Shown here: positions 1 through 16,351 of the stretch, in pieces
Layout: each line of letters starts with the position of its first letter
Numbering within the stretch: position 1 is the first letter of the stretch
From: Caenorhabditis elegans
Taxonomy: Eukaryota > Nematoda > Chromadorea > Rhabditida > Rhabditidae
DNA: 64,000 nt
Reading direction: 5' to 3'
NCBI RefSeq assembly: GCF_000002985.6
Contig: NC_003279.8
Location: forward strand, 10,292,001 to 10,356,000
Notes under the pieces: model-generated
What the model was told of the DNA's origin: nothing
What the model saw: the letters and a program-made list of their open reading frames with translations, nothing else
Database searches by the model: none
Position numbers and translations under genes: made by a program

Positions 1-138
1 CGAGATCATCACAGAATTAGTAAAGAGGGTAATTTGGAAAATTAAAGATAAAAATAGAAGCAAAATGAGTAAAAAATGATACTAAAACATCACATTAAAA
101 TCATATATAATATAATCAATAAACAAATTCATGCTCTT

Positions 139-5846
<5,708 letters not shown>

Positions 5847-6308
5847 TCCAGGGGAATACAATGCAAAGGAGGGCCTCCTGCCGAACACTGACAAACACAC
5901 ACACGGAGAAGGCGATGGGAATGGATTGAAGTAGAAGAAGAAGAAGGTGAAGAGATAGAATGAAATGATGAGAGAGACAGTGATACAAAACTTTCTGTGT
6001 CTCTTATCGTTATGTGGTCTCTTTGCTTCCCGCCGCTCTCTCTCTGACTCCCGCAGGAAGAGGAGAAAAGTCTTTACTCTCTTTTGCAGGACATCTCTCT
6101 TTGTCTTATTCTCTCGTGTTGTCTCTTCCAACATTCCTCATCCCTCGTCACTCTAACATCTCTCCCCGACTCTCCAACCTTCTAGTGCTCATTTTCTGCC
6201 GTTTAGTTTCCAACACATTTAGGACGCCTGTGTCTCGGAACCTCTCGCCGTATCATCAGCGGCCATCATCGCCCGTCGAAAAGACATACTTGCCGGTATC
6301 CCCCCGTC
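5847..6308. promoter_or_regulatory. Bidirectional promoter region between wts-1 and a Golgi-type membrane protein gene
   Basis: This 462-bp gap separates two divergent start codons. It is rich in CT/GA tracts (for example 6020-6130, many TCTCT runs), a common look of worm promoters. The minus-strand frame stays open upstream of the wts-1 ATG for about 95 codons, but the added residues are low-complexity and hydrophobic, so I do not count them as coding. Confidence 0.5.
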
Positions 6309-8376
6309 ATGTCATCCAGCAGAAAGCCTCTCATACGGTAAGTTTTTAGAAGCTTTTTATAAAACTCTGTGTTTGAACAAATATTTTTAAAGATGTTTTC
6401 CTGTTTAAAATTTGAATTGAAAGCCGATTTTGAGAACAACTTCGAAGTGTTGAAAATTTTCCGGATTCAAAAATGTGCACAATTTGTAAAATTCACCAGC
6501 TTTACTGAATTTAAAACAAATTTTTAACATCTGTAGAAAAGGGGTGCTCCTTGCCCTCGCCGGTAGTGGAGAGGCACTCCAGGCGCCCCTGTTACTGTCG
6601 ACTGTGCCTGCGTACTTTTGAGAATATATATTACCTTCAACATCTATATTTTAAATACTGAATATTGGAATTTTCCGACAAAAAAATTACTCTGGCTTAA
6701 ATTCTCAACCAAGTTTTCAAATTGTTTCTGTAATTTTGCATAAGACCCAGTAAGTGCTATAGTACATCATCAGCTTTTGTAATTGAATTAGAAATACGTA
6801 CTCAAGTGATTTTAGGTTAAAACTGGAAATTGGAGTTGTAATTTTTTCACTGGAATGATAACTCTATATATTACTACTGAAAGAGTCACAACTCTGTAGT
6901 TTTTCTTATTTAAAATGCAGTTTTGAAAAAATAACAGTAGACATAAGCTTGATACTCGAATTTTCTTGTATTGACTCAGTTTTCTGTGTTTTTATGAATT
7001 TTGATGATTTTTTAAATCAAACAACTATGCATTTCCTCTAATTCTACTACAAATCCCCTTTAATCTCCGTTTTTTTGCATTCGTCAGCCTATCAAAAATC
7101 GATGTCTCTTTCCTTTTTGTATCTATGACATCCACGCAGTCTTCCGTTTGCATAAAAACGAAACGGTGCGCCGCAGATGTCGCGTGGCTTTTCCCTTTTT
7201 TGTAACCATTAAACAAACATATAGATACATAGAAGGACAACGTTTAAATAAATATTCAATTTTTTTTCTTTCAGGAGCAGTTCACACTCGGATCGTCCTA
7301 CTACAATGAGGAATTGGCCCCTTTTTGTATTTCTTATTTGCCTGGTAATATAATTAACAAGAAGTCAATGAAATTATACACTTTTTGCAGGTATTATTCT
7401 TTTACGCATTCTACGTATATCAAGCTCAAGGAGAAGTTTTATCCCAGACAAACGAAGAAGTTCGACAACTATCCGCCCAGCTGAGTCTCACCAAAGGAAA
7501 GCTTGTTGGTTAGTAATTTTCTGCCGTTTATCTGAAAATATAGTATCGTTTCTTTAGGAAGTATGGCAGATTTGGAATCAGCGAATAGTGAGAAGAAGTC
7601 AGTGTCAATTCAATTGGATGATATTACAAAGAAGAACGAAGAGTGTATGACATCCTTGAGAAATACGAAATTGAGAGTTGATACACTTGAAAAAGACGGA
7701 AAATCGAATACCGATAATTATACGTGAGTTGGGGAAAAATAACTACAGTAATAATCTACACTACTCCAATCAAAAACAATTCAACAAAAATCAACCTTAG
7801 AGCTCAGTTCATTAATTAAATGAATATATTTCTCCCAAATTTAAATAACCAACACTTTCAGAAAAATGCAAGAAGAACTATCAGCGCTCAAGGAAAAAGC
7901 TGAAGAGCTTCAACGAAACAACACTGCATTGAATTCTCTTGTCTCCACACAAGCACAACTCATCAACCAACTCAATCAGACTATTGGAATGTAGGTTTCA
8001 ATTAACGTTACCAAAATATAATTTGTTTTTATTTTCCAGTATTCAATTCGAAAAGGAAGAACTCAAAAACGCTGCTCACCTTAACAACTTGACTCCAAAA
8101 ATCGAGAAGCCAAAGGATAAGCAAGCGGAAGAGCAAAACGCAGAAGAGCAACATAAGGAAAAAGAAGTTACTGTGACGACTGTAACCACACAACATTCAC
8201 GGGAAGAAGCTCAAGTAAAAGAGGATAATCAGGCACAATCCACAACAACAGTTACATCAACGGAGAGTCCTGTTGGAAAGTTGGATGAGAAGAATCCAGA
8301 GATTGAAGAACCTGAGCCAATTGTCGCCGAGCCAGATGCAGTTGATGGAGATGAGCAAGACGACAAGGAGACATAA
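6309..8376 (+). CDS. Type II single-pass membrane protein with coiled coil, GOLM1/CASC4-like
   Basis: Six exons: 6309-6337, 7275-7344, 7391-7508, 7558-7723, 7862-7990 and 8040-8376, giving 282 codons. The protein has a short Ser/Arg-rich cytoplasmic tail. One hydrophobic segment of about 20 residues (around residues 22-44) carries WPLFVFLICLVLFFYAFYVY. A coiled coil of about 120 residues follows, then an acidic Glu/Thr-rich C-terminal tail ending in DDKET. This order (tail, anchor, lumenal coiled coil, acidic tail) is that of Golgi membrane proteins GOLM1/GP73 and CASC4. The likeness is architectural and the sequence similarity I can see is modest. Intron 1 is 937 bp. The gene ends 300 bp before the convergent end of the ARFGEF3-like gene. 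Confidence 0.8.
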
Positions 8377-8676
8377 TTTAAATTATCTGTAGGCAGGGTA
8401 TTTTACTCTTCATTCCTTTATATCATCGGTTACTTTTTCATATTTCAGTTATTATTCATTTTAACTTAACTTTAGACTCTTTGCGCGGGTTTTCCATGGA
8501 TAATAGTTTTAGTCATCATGCTTCTAACTGGGAGATTCGTGATTTGTACAAATACATGAACTCAATAAATATATCAATTTGAAACTATTTATTCTTGTTA
8601 ATAATAATTATTAAGTGATAAGTTTTGGCTTTAATTGAAATGCAATTTGATTTTTAAACAAAGGTGTTGAACAAAT
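8377..8676. other. Intergenic region between two convergent 3' ends
   Basis: This 300-bp AT-rich gap lies between the stop codons of the GOLM1-like gene (plus) and the ARFGEF3-like gene (minus). An AATAAATA near 8563 suits polyadenylation of the plus-strand gene. I see no ORF or RNA gene. Confidence 0.6.
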
Positions 8677-10484
8677 CTAGGCTAATCTAGACATAAAATC
8701 TACAGCCAGCTGTCTAACAGCAAGATCAGGAGAACTTAACACAATTTGAGTAACTGGGGGCAAGAAATCTGGAAGATGCTCACGGAGCAAGTTATCAGAC
8801 ACATATCGAAGAGGAATCAAGCAGATATCTCGATAGGCAGCCAGACGAATTTCATCGAAATCTTCAGTTTTTGAATCAATGGAAACTGTGTCTGAATCAT
8901 CGATTGCGTGTTGGAATGGGTTACGACGATCCGGGATGAAGGGTTTCAGGCGGTCACGATGCTTGTCATATTCTGAAAGTTTTATGGGTAAAGTTTTAAG
9001 TTTAAAAATGTTGTGGAAATCTAAGCCTTAATTTTTAAACCTAAAAATGGAAACTCAAATTTTACCCTCAAAACCTAAGTTTTAAATTTTAAGCCTGAAT
9101 GTTTACATCTGAAATCCTATGTCTGATTGATTTGCCAGAATTTTTATAGCTGTACATCTAAGCCCTAATTCTCAAGCTTAAACTTTTAGGTCTGAAAACC
9201 TAAACATAAGAAATTCACCGACAAAGAGTAAACAAAAATGTTTTTTTTAGAAATATGTGAAACTCACCACTCAATGCTCCGTCTACAAATTCTTGAGACA
9301 CTAATTTGTATGCATTCTCCTCTCCATTGTCAACGGGAACCAGGTGGTATTGCTGAAACTCATTTAGAACTTTTTCACCAATAGAATATATTTTCTTACT
9401 GTAATAGCATGTTCTCTAGTGACAAAAGCACTTCTTCTGGTGCTCACTTCAAACTCCACACTCTTTAAGTCAACACTACGTGATTTCACAGCTTTTGCTA
9501 TTTCTGGTAGTAGCTCTGTGTTCCTGGAAAAACAATTAATATGAAATTTTCAACTTTTCCACTTACTTTGTTTTCTCGAACCTTCGAAGCAAACTCATAG
9601 TTTTGGTCAGGTTAGAGCTTACTAGAGCTTTGAGCAAATTAGCATGTTTAATTCCTAACATTCTTGACAGCAAACTTCCCACAGCTGGACGACTATCAAA
9701 ATCTAAACTCGTCTGAAATTAAATAATGATTTTCTGTGTTGAAGACATCCAGTAGCTCACTTCCGAAGACTCATTGAGAATATTATATAGAATCGGGTAG
9801 ATTGAATCATCAAGTTTTGGATCAATCGGGGACGTTGATCCAATTAATGTTGCTTTCAATTTTGGGTTTGAGTCTTCTGATAGTAGGAGTGATGCAATCA
9901 ATTGAAGAAGTAAGCAATGTGTAAATAGAGAAGATATTATTGAATGAACTTCTAATCTGAAACTTCAATGGTACAATGAATGATTCTGGATGTTAACCGA
10001 GGTCTAGTAAAAAACAAACCGATGAGTATCAGCTCCGTGTGAAAGCATGATAAGTGCCACTCCTGAGCTCAAGTCCTCTTCTTCTTTCTGTCCCAACGAC
10101 TTCTCTTTTTGAGATGAAAGTACTTGAACTGCAGCTATCAACTGTCTGAATGTCAGTTTCCCAGGATTATATGAGGTAACATCTCCAATGTCACCATTCT
10201 CATCTGTGGAACTTCGAACGAAAAATGAGTTTAAAAGTCTGACATGACGAAGGCTTTGTGTTCTGTACGCAGTTAGACATGAGGTTAAAAAGTTTGAAAG
10301 GTAACTTACGAGGCAGTAGCCAAAAAATTCGAAAATATATTCCACTGCTGAGTTGAAAACTTCGAAGAGTTCATCGCGATCAATGTAAAATAAGCGGGAG
10401 CCACAGCACAGGTCTTGTCGAATAGTACACATTCAACAATCAACGCGCAAATGTCACGAAGAAGTCGATCTTGCCAAGATGACA
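8677..10484 (-). CDS. ARFGEF3/BIG3-like protein, C-terminal part
   Basis: Last exons of the long minus-strand gene that begins at 35757. The first exon here follows a TTTCTAG acceptor and reads SSWQDRLLRDICALIVECV. A later exon has LTFRQLIAAVQVL, which aligns by eye with the LTFREIVVSLL-like region of vertebrate ARFGEF3 (BIG3). The last exon ends in SSPDLAVRQLAVDFMSRLA and TAG at 8677, matching the C-terminal block of BIG3 where RQAV is conserved. The protein is all-helical in look, consistent with HEAT/ARM repeats. BIG3 is a BIG-family relative linked to granule biogenesis in vertebrates; I see no Sec7 GEF motif in the worm parts. The Polinton lies in the intron just upstream of this part, so these exons should still join to those at 27695. 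Confidence 0.8.
8983..9266. repeat. Intron with degenerate telomere-like CCTAAG motifs
   Basis: Within an intron of the ARFGEF3-like gene, short motifs such as CTAAGCC, CCTAAG, AAGCCT and CTAAGCCC recur at irregular spacing. They resemble the nematode telomere repeat TTAGGC (complement GCCTAA) but none form a perfect array. Interstitial decayed telomeric sequence is one explanation, and local AT-rich drift is another. Confidence 0.3.
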
Positions 10485-10509
10485 CTAGAAATACAATACA
10501 TAGAAAAAC

Positions 10510-10515
10510 AATTTA
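10510..10515. other. Left copy of the 6-bp Polinton target-site duplication
   Basis: AATTTA here is repeated at 27658-27663, directly outside each end of the inverted repeats. Polintons/Mavericks make 5-6 bp duplications on integration. Confidence 0.9.
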
Positions 10516-11259
10516 AGTAGTATGTAATCTCTGACGCTGGCACACCGTTTGACCCACCTTTTTAACAAGTCAAAAAACTCCCAGAGTCAAAGAATACATA
10601 CTACTTAATCTCCAAATATACCCAAAACTCCCCGTTTAAAAATTCTCATTTTCTCCAAATCTCCCTATCATACATAGTAGTCAAGCTTCGACCCACTTTT
10701 TCAAAATTTTAAAAACATCATTTTTTAAAGAAAAATTAAACTTTTAGTTACATTTACTCATTTTTCAAAATCTCAAAAAGTAACCATTTTTTACCTATAT
10801 CAAAAATTTCAAAAATCTAAAACATAAAAAATACCCCCTGCTTTCACCTTCACCAAAAATTTTTCATAATCATCATATACAAGCCAACTGATAAGACTCC
10901 CCACTTCTTAACCAACTCCAAGAATTTCTTATCAGCTTCCATCATAGTCAAGTGGTAGTGTGCCTGTCTTGAAAACTTAACACAAAAGTTTGACTCCACA
11001 CACAAACTTGGATCAAATAAGCTAAAGAGATCTCATTACCTCTCAAAATATGCAAGAAAAATCGAGAAAAAATCTGAAAAAATTCGAGAAAAAAAATGGA
11101 AAAATTCTCGAGAAAAAATCTTGATGGAAGAAACTCAGTGTGACGACAGAACAAGATGACACATCATTCTCTTATCAAACTACTCAACCTGAATGCCACT
11201 GTGTCTGACCAACACCTTTCTTATCAATTAATTTAATATTATTTCGTTTTAATTAAATG
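10516..11259 (+). repeat. Left terminal inverted repeat of the Polinton (744 bp)
   Basis: It pairs with 26914-27657 with no length difference. A mirrored 68-codon reading frame (10948-11154 minus, 27019-27225 plus) is identical in both copies, so the arms are nearly or fully identical. Identity stops at about 11259 (AATTAAATG). The repeat contains a short hairpin (CTGATAAG at about 10888 with CTTATCAG at about 10928) and a tRNA-like Pol III promoter. The 68-codon frame has no known relative and I do not call it a gene. Confidence 0.95.
10945..10997 (+). promoter_or_regulatory. tRNA-like Pol III A-box/B-box pair in the left inverted repeat
   Basis: TAGTCAAGTGG (10945-10955) fits the tRNA A-box, and AGTTTGACTCC (10987-10997) fits the B-box GGTTCGANTCC with few mismatches, at tRNA-like spacing. 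Between them CTTGAAA resembles a serine-tRNA anticodon loop (TGA). The stems are not well paired, so this is a tRNA-derived or tRNA-mimicking sequence, not a functional tRNA. No T-run terminator follows closely. A mirrored copy lies at 27176-27228. Confidence 0.4.
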
Positions 11260-11374
11260 ATATATTTCTTTTCAGACATTTTGTCGCCTTTAAATGAACA
11301 TATACTGCCTAGGCTGCAAAGAGCAAACAGTCACATATAACATCATAAAAGTTCAAACAACAAATAATAGAATA

Positions 11375-12541
11375 ATGATTAAAGGAAAATGTAATAAGTG
11401 TAATAAAATAAATGTCAAATATCTTCAAATGTGAAAACAGGAGGAACTTTAAAACCACCCAAAAATTCTAAAATTATTCTTGAAGAAACTTTTTATAATC
11501 CTGAAACTGGATTTTGTGGTATTAACGAATTACAACGTAAAACTAAAAAACCAATTAAAGAAGTTAAACAATTTTTAAATGAGCAAGATGTGTATACTCT
11601 TCATAAACCAGCTCGAAAAAGTTTTATAACTGAAAGAGTATATATTCATAGTATAGATGAACAGTGGCAATCAGATCTTGTTGAAATGATTCCTTATGCA
11701 GAAGAAAATAATGATTTTAGATATCTTCTTACAGTAATTGATTGTTTTAGTAAGTATGCGTGGGTTATTCCAATGAAAACAAAAACTGGAAAAGAAACCG
11801 CAAATGCTATAGAATCTATTTTTAAAGTAAGAAAACCTCAAAAAATGCAAACTGATAATGGAAAAGAATATTATAATTCAGAGATGAAAAAGTTATTTAA
11901 AAGTTTTAACATCAATCATTTTTCAACATATTCTGAAAAGAAGGCTTCCATCATAGAAAGATTTAATAGAACTCTAAAAGAGAAAATGTGGAAAATGTTT
12001 ACACATCAAGGTAATCATAAATGGGTAGATATACTAGATAAGCTTGTTTCCGGATATAATAATCATTATCATCGTAGTATAAAAATGACTCCTATCGAAG
12101 CTTCTAAAAAAAAATAATTCAAATCAAGTTCATGAGAATCTTTTCCCTGAAGAAGTGAATTCTTCTAATATAGAAAAGAATTTAGAATTTATTGAAGATA
12201 ATTATCAATCTAATAGTAAATTTAAAATAGATGATACAGTAAGAATAACAAAATATAAAGCTATTTTTGCTAAAGGATATTTACCTAACTGGAGTACAGA
12301 AATGTTTAAAATTACGAAAATACATCCAGGCAAAGTAATAACTTATTCTATTAAAGATTTAGCAGATGAAGAAATTTTAGGAAAGTTTTATGAAGAAGAA
12401 CTTACACTATATAACAATGTAAAAGAAGAATTTAAAATTGAAGAAATATTAGAACGTAGAACTAGGAAAGGAATAAAAGAAATTTATGTAAAATGGTATG
12501 GATATCCTGATAAGTTTAATTCATGGATTCCAGCAAACTAA
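11375..12541 (+). pseudogene. Polinton integrase (RVE/DDE type with C-terminal chromodomain), frame-broken
   Basis: Retroviral-type integrase that would insert the element. The main frame runs from about 11407 to 12117. It holds a helical N-terminal region, then the catalytic core: first Asp in QWQSDLVEM, second in MQTDNGKEYY, and Glu in ASIIERFNRTLKEK, the D,D-35-E pattern. The C-terminal part is in another frame (about 12113-12541) and ends in a chromodomain with IYVKWYGYPDKFNSWIP. The two frames meet at a run of nine A (12106-12114), consistent with one extra A. A short frame from ATG 11375 has CNKCNK, a possible zinc-binding N-terminus, and is out of frame with the core near 11425, so a second break is possible. 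The stop overlaps the convergent capsid gene stop by 4 nt. Confidence 0.9.
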
Positions 12542-13788
12542 ACACTAATAACTTTAATTCTATTATCTTTTATTTCTACAACATTTTCACTCATCACCAA
12601 ACAATAACATTTTGTGCTTGAAGCAATACTTTTAGAAAACATTGCTTTTATAGTAACATCAGGTCTAGATTGAATTATTCTATCATTTTGTTTTGAAACA
12701 TCAAAAACTAATAACGGATAATAGTAATAGTATACATCTTCTTCCATGAAAATATAATCTTTAGTAGATTCATAATAACTGTTTCTAAATTCTTTAGCAA
12801 AATTATATTGTTGAACTGCATTAAATTTATCAAAATCAAATTTCAAACATTCATGAGGATATCTTTCAGAATTTAATTCAACATATATTCCTTCTAATCC
12901 ACAATTATCAAACTTTCCAGCATTCAAATAATTATTATCTCTAGCACATTGAAATGCTACAACAATATATTTTATTTTATCATATTTAGTACCCAACTTC
13001 CATGTGAATTCTCTATTTCCATTAGGAATATTATAACTTTCAAACTGTCTAGAAATAAAAGGCATTTGAATAAGTTTATTACTTTCAAAAATATTTAATA
13101 ATTTATTTTGCATTTCAAGACATGGAATAATCTTTGGAATGATCCATTGAAGTTTATTGATAACCATCTTTGCTGTGAATCTCTGTGGATCTGAAGATAT
13201 GATACTATTCTTGTTTTCAGGAGATCTGTAAAGAGAAAGATTATGTTTTCTCCCATATATAACTTTATTATAACATTCAACAAATCCAAATATATGAGTT
13301 AAAGGAATACAGAAAGTAATATTACCTTTTCTATTCTTTGTATATTTATTTATTTTATATGTCATGATATCCTTTGTTTCTAAAATCCATCCAAATGTAT
13401 TTTGTTTATTCATGGTACTACTATAAGTTAAAAGTCCTTTCATTAGACTTGCTCTTCCAGGATCCATAATACTTTCTACTGGCATTCCATCCATATTATA
13501 AGTTGCTCTATCAAATAAAAACATTGCAGCATTATTTGTTAAAGACACTTCATCAGTTTCTGCTAATGCAGTATCATCCAATTTAGAAATTTGTACTTCC
13601 ATATAGATATAAGATTTATGTAAAAGTAAGTATTGATCACATGTTTCTATAACAAAATTTATTTCTCCATGTTGATTTAGACTTGATCCTGAAGATGGAA
13701 AAATGCTTATTAAATTCTCTTTTTGAATTGATGTATCACTAACAATAGGATTATCAACCATAAGAATCTTATCAACAGCCTCAATCAT
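12538..13788 (-). CDS. Putative double-jelly-roll major capsid protein of the Polinton
   Basis: A 416-aa intact ORF. It resembles the double jelly-roll-like proteins found in animal Polintons: an N-terminal strand-rich half with MFLFDRATYNMDGMPVE and DPGRASLMKGLLTY, then FCIPLTHIFGFVECYNKV, a pattern (PLxHIFGF...Y.KV..G..H.L) common in that family. The second half is also strand-rich and ends in KVISV. Polinton capsid proteins are thought to form icosahedral shells, though no Polinton virion has been firmly shown in worms. It is shorter than many DJR capsid proteins (about 500-650 aa), so a minor-capsid role is an alternative. The start is preceded by TAAATATG. It is convergent with the integrase and divergent from the glycoprotein, 51 bp apart. 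Confidence 0.7.
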   Translation of the reverse strand: MIEAVDKILMVDNPIVSDTSIQKENLISIFPSSGSSLNQHGEINFVIETCDQYLLLHKSYIYMEVQISKLDDTALAETDEVSLTNNAAMFLFDRATYNMDGMPVESIMDPGRASLMKGLLTYSSTMNKQNTFGWILETKDIMTYKINKYTKNRKGNITFCIPLTHIFGFVECYNKVIYGRKHNLSLYRSPENKNSIISSDPQRFTAKMVINKLQWIIPKIIPCLEMQNKLLNIFESNKLIQMPFISRQFESYNIPNGNREFTWKLGTKYDKIKYIVVAFQCARDNNYLNAGKFDNCGLEGIYVELNSERYPHECLKFDFDKFNAVQQYNFAKEFRNSYYESTKDYIFMEEDVYYYYYPLLVFDVSKQNDRIIQSRPDVTIKAMFSKSIASSTKCYCLVMSENVVEIKDNRIKVISV

Positions 13789-13839
13789 ATTTATAATTTA
13801 TTAAGAAAATTTTTAAACATTAATTTTATAAAGTAATAA

Positions 13840-16010
13840 ATGCAAATATATTCTAGAACTTTAACACTATTTCTCTTATTATCTTATTTTCAAGAAGGTA
13901 TAAGTAAAGCTATTATTTGTACTGAAAATTCTCCTGTTCAATATTTTAAACTTCCTAAACTTCATAAGTGTAATTATCATAGAATTCTTAACAGTAAATC
14001 AGAAATAGTACAATATGAAGTCTTTAAACCTAATATAATAGAATATATTTCGGAAGCTAAAGTATGTAAAAAGTTAGTTAGTGAAGTATCAATGTATACA
14101 GATTTCTCAGGATATGAACATCTAGTTGAAAAAGAATTAAATACATATCCTATTACTCTTGCTGAATGTAGAGAAATGGTTAATAATAAGAAATGTGGAT
14201 ATGGAACACTCTCAAAATTATCTTCAAAAACTTGGAGTACTAATAATAAAATTACAGTAGATTATCCTAATAGATTTACTAGTTTATTTACACCTAAAAG
14301 ATATTACAAAGAAAATTGTATTGTTATTGAAACTAAAGTTTATTCTCACTTCAATCAAACAAGACCAACTAATGTTTTAACTGATATGAATAATTGTAAA
14401 TACCAAGATGGATTTTGTGAAATTAAGAAAAATGAAATTATTACTTGGGATATTAACAATGATCAAAAATGTCAATATATTTCAATTGGAATTCTTGAAG
14501 GAATATACAATAATAATCTTTGGATTAATAACAAAAATCAAATAGCATTAAGTTTCCCAATTAGAAAAACAATAAGAGATTGTGGTTTAGATCTTATGAT
14601 TAGTGATGAAGGTTTTGTAGTAAGAGTAATTAAGAATCATAATCGCTTTCCAAAACAAATACCTATCGCAATTTCTACTCGAGAAGAATTACAACAACAA
14701 AGACATAAGCAGCAATTAGAAGAATATGAGAAAAGAAATCAAGAAATTTTAAGAAGAGAAGAAGAAATAAAACAACAAAATCAAGAGAGAGAAAAACAAA
14801 TCAATGATGATTTTGAAAAGAGAAAACAAGAAAAACTAAAAAGAGAAGAAGAAATGAAACAACAAAATCAAGAGAGAGAAAAACAAATCAATGATGATTT
14901 TGAAAAGAGAAAACTAGAAAAACTACAAAGAGAAAAACTTTTTGAAAAAAATAAACAAGCAAAACTACAAAGAGAAAAAGCTCATCAAGAATCAGAAAGA
15001 AGAAAACTTGAAAAATTAAAAAGAGAAAATAATACTCCTACAAATAGAACTAAAAGAGAAATCTTTCAACCATTACCACTACCTGATTATGATGAATATT
15101 TGAAAATCAAACAAGATTGTGACAATTTTCCAACCCCATCAGCTTTCAAAAATAGTAGAGAAGGCTGTGATTCTTTAAAAAGTTATACTGAATTTATAAA
15201 TACTATTGCTAACTATGAGAAAGAACTAAACAACAATACTGAAGGATGGCAACCATTACCATTCCCAGGTTATGAAGAATATTTAAATATAAAAGAAGAT
15301 TGTGATAATTTACCATCTCATGAAGAATATAAAACAATTAGAGAAGCTTGTGATGTATTCCCAAATTATACAGAGTTTATAAGTAGAGTTGCTAATTATG
15401 AAATGTTTGAAATTGGAAAAACTAGAATAAAGAGAGAACTATACTCAGACTTTCAAGCAGCAGGAGAATTTCAATATCTAGAAAATCAATCAAATAATTT
15501 ATTAAGACATACAACAGAAGTTATGTGTGATATCTTCAATGAACAAAATGAGATTCTTGAAACTCTTATTAGAGGTAATCCTAGAAGATATATTCAAAAA
15601 CAATTGAACTTAACTGCAATTTAAAGTTTTTAGATGATAAAGTAGTATTTCATGAACATATTTTATTAGATTTAAAAACAAATATTGAAGAAGAACTTAT
15701 TGAAGAAATGAGAGAAAAGTCTGATATTTCTATTGAAGTTCATGCAAATAATCAAGACTCTACAATGCCTCATGAGATATTAGATGATGTAGAAGGATTC
15801 TTTGGAAAATGGTGGCTTAGAATTTGGAGAGTTGTTGTGTCTCTTGCTGTTGCTTTAGTTTATATATTTTTAGCTAGATCACTATGGATGATTCTTTCAC
15901 CAAAAACATTTATAGATAGGAAAAATAGAAAAAGAAAAAGAGAATATGAGACAGTAGAATTAAGAGAAATGATACATCGACCATCTATTCAATCTTTAAC
16001 TGTTGATTAA
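13840..16010 (+). pseudogene. Polinton membrane glycoprotein, fusogen candidate, split by a frame break
   Basis: The first frame (13840-15624, 594 codons) starts with a signal peptide of about 22 residues. An ectodomain with many cysteines and N-glycosylation sites follows, then a Lys/Glu/Gln coiled coil at residues 284-397 with an 87-bp tandem duplication. Two basic processing-type sites (TKRE near 404, IKRE near 530) flank a 61-residue repeat (411-471 and 472-532). The second frame is open from about 15603 to 16010 and holds the membrane anchor (about 15830-15895) and a basic cytoplasmic tail. The frames meet near 15594-15624 next to an A-run, so this copy would make a secreted, unanchored product. 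Nematode Mavericks are reported to carry a herpesvirus gB-like fusogen. I infer that role from position, topology and cysteine pattern, not from alignment. Confidence 0.65.
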
Positions 16011-16033
16011 ATTTTTAATTAAATAAATAAATA

Positions 16034-16351
16034 ATGAGATTCTTCAATACTGATGATCAAACTAACACTTCTAGTTATGTAATTATTACCCCTAAAAAAG
16101 AAGATAAAATAGAGTTAGTAGATAATATAAAAACTTATAATACAACATCAAATACAGAATCTAACATAAAAACTTCTAGTATTAAAGAATCAAATATAGA
16201 AACTTCTAGTTTAAAAGTATCTAAGAAAATAGAAGGATCTGGAAATAAAATGAATAAGAAATCTAAAAAATCTGATGATAAAAAGATATCAAAAGCTAAT
16301 AATAATTTCTTAAAAGTTCTTAAAAGTGGATCAGGTTTTAAGAGAATTTAG
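16034..16351 (+). CDS. Small Ser/Lys-rich Polinton protein, unknown function
   Basis: A 105-aa ORF, 23 bp after the glycoprotein tail frame. It has a low-complexity Thr/Ser/Asn middle with an imperfect repeat (NIKTSS, NIETSS) and a strongly basic C-terminal third ending in SGSGFKRI. The charge would suit a DNA-binding core or scaffold peptide, but I recognise no family. The stop codon overlaps that of the convergent ORF at 16348 by 4 nt. Confidence 0.55.
   Translation: MRFFNTDDQTNTSSYVIITPKKEDKIELVDNIKTYNTTSNTESNIKTSSIKESNIETSSLKVSKKIEGSGNKMNKKSKKSDDKKISKANNNFLKVLKSGSGFKRI

Noticed and set aside
5847..6134. Open frame upstream of the wts-1 ATG
   Set aside because: The added residues are low-complexity and hydrophobic. 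The ATG at 5846 gives a 908-codon protein, the length I recall for WTS-1, and the region is a promoter.
8677..10484. Host gene disrupted by the Polinton, i.e. a pseudogene
   Set aside because: The insertion lies in an intron with intact splice sites and matching phase on both sides, and exons remain open. Loss of function cannot be read from the sequence.
10945..10997. A functional tRNA-Ser gene
   Set aside because: The boxes fit but the acceptor, anticodon and T stems do not pair well and there is no close terminator. It is kept only as a tRNA-like promoter.
10948..11154. 68-codon ORF in the left inverted repeat, identical to the one at 27019-27225
   Set aside because: It is a consequence of the identical repeat arms. 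Composition is Phe/Leu-rich from AT-rich DNA, and there is no start box or family match.
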